From Clostridiales bacterium (GTDB taxonomy: Bacteria; Bacillota; Clostridia; Christensenellales; Aristaeellaceae): DNA of 18,134 nt. The position numbers and the translations under genes are program-made. Under the pieces are notes generated by a model. That model was not told where the DNA came from, did no database searches, and worked only from the letters and a program-made list of their open reading frames with translations. Numbering within the stretch: the stretch's first letter is position 1; each line of letters starts with the position of its first letter. The DNA lies in assembly GCA_012522875.1 (NCBI GenBank), contig JAAYJP010000143.1, forward strand, positions 1 to 18,134. The letters are read 5' to 3'. Shown here piece by piece: positions 1 through 4,939 of the stretch.

Positions 1-14
1 CAATAGGAGGCGCC

Positions 15-860
15 ATGGCATTCTGGTTTTCTGAGAGCCACACGGACAATGTCAAGCTGGAAATCAAGGTGAATGAACAGCTTTATTCGCGCATGAGCGA
101 TTACCAAAAGATCGAAATATTTCAAAGTATTGAGTTTGGCCGCATCCTGACGCTGGACGATGTGATCACACTGACAGAAAAGGATGAGTTTATCTACCAC
201 GAGATGATCGTCCATCCGGCTATGGCGGTACATCCGTCTGTGCACCGCGTACTGGTAGTGGGCGCGGGAGACGGCGGTGCGCTTCGGGAGCTGATCCGGT
301 ATGAGGACATTGAATCCATCGACCTTGTCGAGATCGATGGCATGCTAGTGGATGCATGCAAGGAGTTTTTACCCTCAACCGCTGTTGGTTACGATGATCC
401 GCGTGTCAAGGTTCATATCCAGGACGGCTTGAAGTTCATCAGGCGCCTGTCTGATACATACGACCTGATCATTGTGGATTCCACCGACCCCTTTGGCCCT
501 GGAGAAATCCTGTTCACCAAGGAGTTTTACGGCAACTGCTACAAAGCCCTCAGGGATCATGGCATCATGGTCAATCAGCATGAGAGCCCCTTTTACAGCT
601 ATGAGGCCACTGCCATGAAGCGTGCCCATAAGCGCATCAAGGAGAGCTTCCCCATTCATTCTGTCTATCAGGCACATATCCCCAGTTATCCTTCCGGGCA
701 CTGGCTTTTTGGCTTTGCCAGTATCACCTATAACCCGCTTGGGGATCTGAATGCCCAGCGCTGGAATGAGCGGGGCATCGCCACCCGGTATTACAACACG
801 GACCTGCACCGCGGCGCGTTTTATCTGCCGAACTATGTCAAGGATATGTTGGGGGAATAG
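15..860 (+). CDS. speE: Spermidine synthase (polyamine aminopropyltransferase)
   Basis: Transfers an aminopropyl group from decarboxylated S-adenosylmethionine to putrescine, giving spermidine in the cytosol. The 281-residue protein has the usual bacterial length and the family's layout: a small N-terminal beta domain with the TEKDEFIYHEM segment (about residues 55-65), the Rossmann nucleotide-binding motif VVGAGDGGALRE (about 80-91), the acidic VEIDGMLVDACKEFLP stretch (about 105-120), and VDSTDPFGP (about 154-162), which carries the catalytic Asp region. The start is the ATG at 15, preceded at a spacing of 4 nt by AGGAGG at 5-10. The upstream neighbour lies outside the window. The next gene is on the opposite strand, so speE ends its transcription unit. 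No agmatinase or decarboxylase gene is visible here, so the source of putrescine cannot be told. The substrate is assigned from family resemblance; other triamine synthases look similar. Confidence 0.95.
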   Translation: MAFWFSESHTDNVKLEIKVNEQLYSRMSDYQKIEIFQSIEFGRILTLDDVITLTEKDEFIYHEMIVHPAMAVHPSVHRVLVVGAGDGGALRELIRYEDIESIDLVEIDGMLVDACKEFLPSTAVGYDDPRVKVHIQDGLKFIRRLSDTYDLIIVDSTDPFGPGEILFTKEFYGNCYKALRDHGIMVNQHESPFYSYEATAMKRAHKRIKESFPIHSVYQAHIPSYPSGHWLFGFASITYNPLGDLNAQRWNERGIATRYYNTDLHRGAFYLPNYVKDMLGE

Positions 861-871
861 GCCGGTATTAA

Positions 872-911
872 ACAAGACCCGCGGCGCATAAAGCTTGCAT
901 GCGGGTCTTGT
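872..911. terminator. Probable bidirectional hairpin terminator between convergent genes
   Basis: An 11-bp perfect inverted repeat, ACAAGACCCGC at 872-882 and GCGGGTCTTGT at 901-911, encloses an 18-nt loop. It sits exactly between the convergent ends of speE (860) and the TPM gene (933). The tails are only partly T-rich: TGTTTTG on the plus strand, and TTTAATA on the minus strand after the stem. It is therefore a plausible but not textbook terminator for both directions. Confidence 0.65.
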
Positions 912-932
912 GTTTTGCGGCAATGTGGGAAA

Positions 933-1688
933 TCAGAATTTCCCCCCCCGCCCTCCATAGGAGGTGCCGCCGCGGGATCCGGTGGAAAACCCACCGCCCC
1001 GGCCTCCGCCGGAACTTGATTCAATCCGGGTGCGGGTGACGGATTGATAGAGGAACAAGTCGGAAGACTCAGTGAGATTCAGTGAATTTGCAAGCATATA
1101 CTGCGCGGCATTTGACTTGTATCTGGCAATTTTGAGTTTGCTCTTCAGGATGAGCGCGTAAACCAGGCCAATGGCCAGCGCAGCGACAAAGATGATGGGG
1201 GCGATCTCCATAGTTCTCTCTAAGGGTGTTGCTGGAATCAACAGGCGCCTGACATAACGCAGGTAGTCTGCCATGGCGCCGTGGTAGTCGCCGTCAGACA
1301 ATTTACCTTGAACCACGCCTGCCAGATCATTGCTTTCCCTGTAGGTCAAGCGTTCTATCCCCGTACCCCGGGCGGCCTCATAATAATCCCTGGTATCAAA
1401 CATGATAGCGAACAACGCACCGTCAGGATAAGTGCCGGCATCCCTGAAAGCGTGGTAAAAGTCAAAGCTATAGTCCTTGGGCCCCTTGCCCTGGGAATCA
1501 TTGGTGGTGTGAAGGATCACATCAAACCCGGTCTTCTCATACAGGTCCTCCGCCTTTTGCTGGAGATCCGCAGAGTCATCCGTGCTTAATACCCCGGCCA
1601 GGTCACTGACATGAGTGAGCGCCTGCGCATTTAAAAAACCCATAATGAGCAGGAGCAGGCACGCGGCCAAGACAAGAAATCGCTTCAT
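933..1688 (-). CDS. TPM-domain membrane protein with Gly-rich C-terminus (YgcG-like)
   Basis: A 251-residue protein with an N-terminal signal or anchor segment (about residues 4-22, AACLLLLIMGFLNAQA), a TPM domain (about 25-150, with VSDLAGVLS near its start and motifs such as YSFDFYHAF, LFAIMFDTRDYYEAARG and GMADYL-like DYHGAMADYL), a second hydrophobic segment (about 165-185, FVAALAIGLVYALIL) and a Gly/Ser/Arg-rich tail (about 223-251). The domain should face outside, between the two membrane segments. TPM proteins are linked to phosphatase-like activity or to photosystem or membrane-protein maintenance in other organisms; no substrate can be assigned here. The start ATG overlaps the stop of the upstream zinc-ribbon gene as ATGA, so the two are translationally coupled. 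The Gly-rich tail resembles that of YgcG proteins. Confidence 0.8.
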   Translation of the reverse strand: MKRFLVLAACLLLLIMGFLNAQALTHVSDLAGVLSTDDSADLQQKAEDLYEKTGFDVILHTTNDSQGKGPKDYSFDFYHAFRDAGTYPDGALFAIMFDTRDYYEAARGTGIERLTYRESNDLAGVVQGKLSDGDYHGAMADYLRYVRRLLIPATPLERTMEIAPIIFVAALAIGLVYALILKSKLKIARYKSNAAQYMLANSLNLTESSDLFLYQSVTRTRIESSSGGGRGGGFSTGSRGGTSYGGRGGKF

Positions 1689-2782
1689 TTTATCACCCCC
1701 AGGCTGCTGAGTGCATACATCGCCGCGATTCCAATAGCGGCAGCCATTCCCGCCATGCCAAACAGGCGGCCGAAAAACTTTGCCTTGGACCAGGGGATGT
1801 TGCAGGTGAGTTCACCCGTCTGCCCATTGATAGCAAAGGTATATGTGTTTCCGCCCTTTTTGGTGGTGATTTGCCAGATGGGGTAGAGCACCGGGACAGA
1901 GGTGGCATTGCGAAGATTGATGCTGGCACTCTGTGGAATAACTGAAGAATATCCTGATACTGTCTGGCGGAAAGCATCGAGGGTCGAGGTTTTTACACGC
2001 TGGTTGGCCCGGTCCTGGGAGGTCTGGGCGTCCACGTCCGCCCGGTTGGCTTGGGCGCCGGAAAGGGTTTCCGGCGCAAAGACAAGGGACTGCTCGGTGT
2101 TGAAGGGCTCAATGGACTCCGTGATTTTGTTGTCTATCAAGGTGCTGGCGTCAACCGGCAGTTTCCTGAAACTAAGGGTGCCGGACCGGCGTATCAGGTA
2201 GTGTTGTGTGGTGGTAACCCGGTAGTTGCCACTGCGGCTTGTTAATATTCGGGTGCCTCGGTAGGTCATTCTGCCGTCTGCGTCACAGTCAAAGAGCCAA
2301 TAGGGCACATAAAGCTGACGGATTTCGTCTATTACATTCCGGCTGGTCAAAAACAGGTTGGGAATCAGCTTCCGGTTTTTGAAATAGTCATGGAACATCT
2401 GCTCCGCCTGGGCTTTTTCGATCTGAAAGGGAATGATCTCCTGGGGTTTGGTCTCCAGCGTAAATTGCGCAGGGATAACTGACGGACTGCCGCAAAAGGC
2501 GCAGTTGGTGGCCACCGTGGTTTCATCAGTAAACAATTCGGCTCCGCAGGAGGAACATGAAAAAAGGCGTGTGCGCGCTGCTTCTTCGGGGGTGAATGCT
2601 TCATCCCGGGCGTCCCAGCTCATGTTCTCATATTGGCCATCCTCCTGCTCTATCCGGGCTATCTGGCGTACGGTATCCACATCAAACGCATTGCCGCAAC
2701 TGCCGCATTCCATTTTCTGGGATTTGCCGTCATAGGTGAGGGGTGCCGCACAGGAGGGACACTTGTAGGTGATGGTGCTCAT
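1685..2782 (-). CDS. Membrane-anchored zinc-ribbon protein (TFIIB-type zinc ribbon family)
   Basis: A 365-residue protein of unknown function. Two four-Cys zinc ribbons stand at the N-terminus: C8-x2-C11 with C26-x2-C29, and C76-x2-C79 with C94-x2-C97. They are followed by a soluble beta-rich region (about 110-330, with LYVPYWLFDCDADG and a VLYPIWQI segment) and a C-terminal membrane segment (about 338-360, AGMAAAIGIAAMYALSSLG). The zinc ribbons should lie in the cytosol with the protein held by its tail. I chose the ATG at 2782 rather than one 14 codons upstream because the ribbon begins at once after it (MSTITYKCPSC) and GAGG lies 8 nt before it. The stop overlaps the TPM gene start by 4 nt, and the two form a two-gene operon. 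Databases often name such proteins TFIIB-type zinc ribbon-containing; this does not mean a transcription factor. Confidence 0.8.
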   Translation of the reverse strand: MSTITYKCPSCAAPLTYDGKSQKMECGSCGNAFDVDTVRQIARIEQEDGQYENMSWDARDEAFTPEEAARTRLFSCSSCGAELFTDETTVATNCAFCGSPSVIPAQFTLETKPQEIIPFQIEKAQAEQMFHDYFKNRKLIPNLFLTSRNVIDEIRQLYVPYWLFDCDADGRMTYRGTRILTSRSGNYRVTTTQHYLIRRSGTLSFRKLPVDASTLIDNKITESIEPFNTEQSLVFAPETLSGAQANRADVDAQTSQDRANQRVKTSTLDAFRQTVSGYSSVIPQSASINLRNATSVPVLYPIWQITTKKGGNTYTFAINGQTGELTCNIPWSKAKFFGRLFGMAGMAAAIGIAAMYALSSLGVIK

Positions 2783-2839
2783 CCGTAAACCTCGCTTCCC
2801 GCAATCGTCCAAACCGGTAAACAATGGGCTTCTTCGGTT

Positions 2840-2868
2840 ATATTACAATCAAGGGCTGGGCTTGTAAA
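2840..2868 (-). promoter_or_regulatory. Sigma-A-type promoter for the zinc-ribbon/TPM operon
   Basis: Read on the minus strand, TTTACA (-35, plus-strand 2863-2868) and TAATAT (-10, plus-strand 2840-2845) are separated by 17 nt. The start of transcription would be near 2833, about 50 nt before the chosen ATG at 2782. It diverges from the ctsR promoter region, with no overlap of the CtsR operator. Confidence 0.55.
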
Positions 2869-2903
2869 GACGTTTTCAGGAGGCTTGCCTTCCAAGGTGT
2901 AGA

Positions 2904-2909
2904 TATGAT
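2904..2909 (+). promoter_or_regulatory. Candidate -10 box of the ctsR-clpC operon promoter
   Basis: TATGAT at 2904-2909 lies 11 nt before the CtsR operator, so the operator would cover the transcription start and initially transcribed region, as expected for a repressor. I could not find a well-spaced -35: TTGCCT at 2885-2890 would leave only 13 nt to this box. TAGACT at 2909-2914 is an alternative -10 with an 18-nt spacer to the same -35. Confidence 0.4.
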
Positions 2910-2920
2910 AGACTGATTAT

Positions 2921-2937
2921 GGTCAAAGATGGTCAAC
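2921..2937 (+). promoter_or_regulatory. CtsR operator (heptad direct repeat)
   Basis: GGTCAAAGATGGTCAAC is a direct repeat of GGTCAA(A/C) with a 3-nt spacer. It matches the known CtsR box RGTCAAANANRGTCAAA at nearly every position; the middle spacer T and the final C differ. It lies 27 nt upstream of the ctsR start codon. This points to autoregulation of the whole ctsR-mcsA-mcsB-clpC operon, with derepression on heat or protein stress. No other copy of the heptad pair was noticed in the window. Confidence 0.9.
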
Positions 2938-2964
2938 ATCTTGGCTGCGTTAAGGAGGAAGAGC

Positions 2965-3438
2965 ATGCGATTGAGCGACGCGATTGAAGAGTTCATCAAG
3001 GAGCTATGGATGCCGGATGAGCCTGAGGTTGAACTGAAGCGCAATGAGTTGGCAGAGTATTTTCGTTGCGCACCCTCCCAGATCAACTATGTTCTGTCCA
3101 CCCGATTCACCCCGGACCATGGCTATGCCATCGAAAGCCGCCGGGGGGGCGGCGGGTTTATCCGGATCATCAGGGTCCAGCGGGGGAGGCGCGAATCATT
3201 CCGCTACCTGCTGCAGGACCGGGTGGGTGAGGCAATCAGCGCCCGGGATGCGCAGATTCTCTGTTTGCAGTTGGCTGAGCAGGGTACGATAAGCTTAGAG
3301 GACGCGGAGCTCATGAACGCTGCCCTGAAGCCCCAATCCCAGGCCGTCCCGATCCCTGAACAAATGAAAGACACCATCCGCGCCAAAACACTCAAGAACA
3401 TGCTGCTCTCAATCCTCAGGCGGGCACAGCAGCAGTAA
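2965..3438 (+). CDS. ctsR: CtsR, transcriptional repressor of class III heat-shock genes
   Basis: A dimeric winged-helix repressor of clp genes, 157 residues, close to the usual 150-155. The N-terminal DNA-binding domain contains LAEYFRCAPSQINYVLSTRF (about residues 31-50) and the glycine-rich wing ESRRGGGGFIRI (about 58-70), whose Arg contacts DNA and in Bacillus is the residue phosphorylated by McsB. The C-terminal dimerisation domain (about 80-157) has ISLEDAELMNAAL and ends in a KNMLLSIL helix. The start is the ATG at 2965, with AAGGAGG at 2952-2958; an in-frame GTG further up at 2929 falls inside the operator and is rejected. It is the first gene of its operon, with the CtsR box directly upstream. 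Preservation of the wing arginine says nothing about phosphorylation, because that residue is needed for DNA binding anyway. Confidence 0.95.
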   Translation: MRLSDAIEEFIKELWMPDEPEVELKRNELAEYFRCAPSQINYVLSTRFTPDHGYAIESRRGGGGFIRIIRVQRGRRESFRYLLQDRVGEAISARDAQILCLQLAEQGTISLEDAELMNAALKPQSQAVPIPEQMKDTIRAKTLKNMLLSILRRAQQQ

Positions 3439-3448
3439 GGAGTTAAGT

Positions 3449-3952
3449 ATGATTTGTGAAGTTTGCCGGAAGAAAACTGCCAATGTGATATTCAAAACCC
3501 TTGCTGATGGCCAGTTGGCCACCCGTGCCATGTGTATGGATTGTGCCCAGAATTTACAGCAGGACATGTACCGGGTGTTTATGGCGCTCGGTTTGGGCGC
3601 TGAGAGCCAGCCCCACGGCGGACCAATACAAACGGAGTTCGCCGATAAAACCAAGTCCATCATGCCGCGTTATTTGTGCACGTATTGCGGACGCCCCTTT
3701 GACGCGCTGGATGAGCATACCATGGCCGGCTGCGCCCACTGCTATGAAGCCATGGAGAAGGGTCTGCGCGTGGTGTTGGAAGCTGATCATGAGCCGGAAG
3801 CAACACCCGGAAAGAATCAGCCCAACAACAAGATGGAACTGAAGTACCAGCTGCTGGAAGCGGTAATGAATGAGGACTATGAGGCCGCGGCTCGCCTTCG
3901 CGATGAGATCAGCGCCCTGGACAATGCCAGCGTTGTGGAGGGACAGCCATAA
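3449..3952 (+). CDS. mcsA: McsA, zinc-finger activator/adaptor of the McsB-ClpC system
   Basis: A 167-residue cytosolic protein; in Bacillus, McsA binds McsB and stimulates its arginine kinase activity, and it also takes part in ClpC control. Four CxxC pairs are seen: CEVC at residues 3-6, CMDC near 29-32, CTYC near 76-79 and CAHC near 91-94. This is the usual two-zinc-finger layout. The C-terminus holds a UVR motif (about 127-160, YQLLEAVMNEDYEAAARLRDEI), the short helical hairpin also found in UvrB and the ClpC middle region. It starts 10 nt after the ctsR stop, with AAGGAGT upstream. Its last codons contain the ribosome binding site of mcsB, and its TAA shares a base with the probable ATT start of mcsB. 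Nothing looks damaged in McsA, in contrast to its partner. Confidence 0.93.
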   Translation: MICEVCRKKTANVIFKTLADGQLATRAMCMDCAQNLQQDMYRVFMALGLGAESQPHGGPIQTEFADKTKSIMPRYLCTYCGRPFDALDEHTMAGCAHCYEAMEKGLRVVLEADHEPEATPGKNQPNNKMELKYQLLEAVMNEDYEAAARLRDEISALDNASVVEGQP

Positions 3953-3954
3953 TT
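3937..3954 (+). promoter_or_regulatory. Ribosome binding site and non-AUG (ATT) start of mcsB
   Basis: GGAGGG at 3937-3942 lies 9 nt before ATT at 3952-3954, and 6 nt before an in-frame ATA at 3949. The mcsA stop and the start share one base as TAATT, the classic TAATG stop-start junction with G changed to T. The frame has no ATG, GTG or TTG between the upstream stop (3904-3906) and TTG 4009. The TTG has no well-placed ribosome binding site, and using it would remove a segment alignable to the conserved McsB N-terminus. Confidence 0.65.
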
Positions 3955-4938
3955 ACGGACAACACCATCCTGGCCGGAGAAGCTTTACTGCGCCGGAATT
4001 ATCAGGATTTGACTTTTTGTCCTCAGGACAATGAAACTGACCTGCTGGAAAGCAGGCGACGTACGGTCAGCGCCATCAAACAAAAGGCACCTGAGATGCG
4101 GGTTTACTACCCGACGAATTTAAGTGCCCTGGACCAAACGCGCCTGGCGGAATCATGCCTGCTGCCTGCCTCCTTTGAAAAGATGACAGCGTCAGCACTG
4201 GCGAGTGATGAGAAGGAGACGCTTTCAGTTGCGATGAATACAGGGGAGCATCTCCTGCTCCAGGCCCGGGACAAGGCAGGCCACCTTGAAGAGCTGGCTG
4301 CGCGTGTGAGGATCCTTGAGAAAAATATTGCCTTGCCTGAACACCCTTATGCTTATGATGAACGCTTTGGCTACCTGTCATTCAGCCCGGTGCTTGCAGG
4401 CAGCGGCATTTATGTTTCCCTGGTGATGCACCTGCCAATGCTAAGTTTCCTTAAGCAAGCCAAAGCTCTTTCAGAGACGCTAAAACAACGCTATTATTGT
4501 TTTCTCAAGCCCCTGCCTTCAACGGATGGGCCAAACCCGGGCAACTTATACCGCCTGGGAAACGCCTCCGGTTTTGGCCGGGAGGATGAGGGGATCATTC
4601 GCCAGGTGAAAGAGGCCGCGATGATGGTTGCAGACAAGGAAGCGTTCCTCAGGGACAAGGCCTTCCACCATGCAAGGGTTACCCCGCTGGCGGACCGGGC
4701 GTGGCGGTCTTATGGCATCCTGCGCCATGCCAGGCGCCTTGCCACGGATGACTATCTATCCCTGTGGTCCAGGCTGCGCCTTGGCGCGGTCGCGGGCATC
4801 CTGCCCGTGCGTGTGGAGAAAACAGACCATATGCTTGAGTTTGGCGGTGACAGCCGCTATTTGACCGAGGGGGCGGATCGGAAAACCTGCCCTTTCCGCC
4901 GGGCGGATGAAGTTCGCCAGGCACTATCAGGAGGATAA
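3952..4938 (+). CDS. mcsB: Degenerate McsB (guanidino-kinase fold), predicted pseudokinase
   Basis: A member of the ATP:guanido phosphotransferase family and by position McsB, which in Bacillus is a protein arginine kinase and ClpC adaptor. With the ATT start it has 328 residues, against about 340-360 in the family. Clear family landmarks remain: PYAYDERFGYLSFSP (about 132-146), VMHLP (about 158-162), GNLYRLGN, and RAWRSYGILRHARRL (about 250). The active-site motifs are replaced. The SSRxRLARN phosphate-binding motif reads AGEALLRRN (8-16). The NEEDHLRIQ box reads NTGEHLLLQ (96-104). The catalytic-Cys motif TACPTNVGTGLR reads SFSPVLAGSGIY (143-154), with Ser145 in place of Cys. The C-terminal RDxxRA allosteric motif keeps only RA (317-318). 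The frame is unbroken, so this is not a decayed gene. I infer a non-catalytic adaptor. The alignment was made from memory of family motifs. Confidence 0.85.
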   Translation: MTDNTILAGEALLRRNYQDLTFCPQDNETDLLESRRRTVSAIKQKAPEMRVYYPTNLSALDQTRLAESCLLPASFEKMTASALASDEKETLSVAMNTGEHLLLQARDKAGHLEELAARVRILEKNIALPEHPYAYDERFGYLSFSPVLAGSGIYVSLVMHLPMLSFLKQAKALSETLKQRYYCFLKPLPSTDGPNPGNLYRLGNASGFGREDEGIIRQVKEAAMMVADKEAFLRDKAFHHARVTPLADRAWRSYGILRHARRLATDDYLSLWSRLRLGAVAGILPVRVEKTDHMLEFGGDSRYLTEGADRKTCPFRRADEVRQALSGG

Positions 4939-4939
4939 T

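Noticed and set aside
2929..2964. Upstream GTG start for ctsR
   Set aside because: It lies inside the CtsR operator, and the ATG at 2965 has AAGGAGG and the normal CtsR N-terminus.
4009..4011. TTG at 4009 as the mcsB start
   Set aside because: AGGA is only about 2 nt away, too close to serve. The skipped codons align with the conserved McsB N-terminus, and a much better ribosome binding site lies before 3952.
3952..4938. mcsB as a decayed pseudogene
   Set aside because: There is no stop or frameshift over more than 325 codons. Landmarks of the fold are well kept, and the reading frame is tightly packed between mcsA and clpC.
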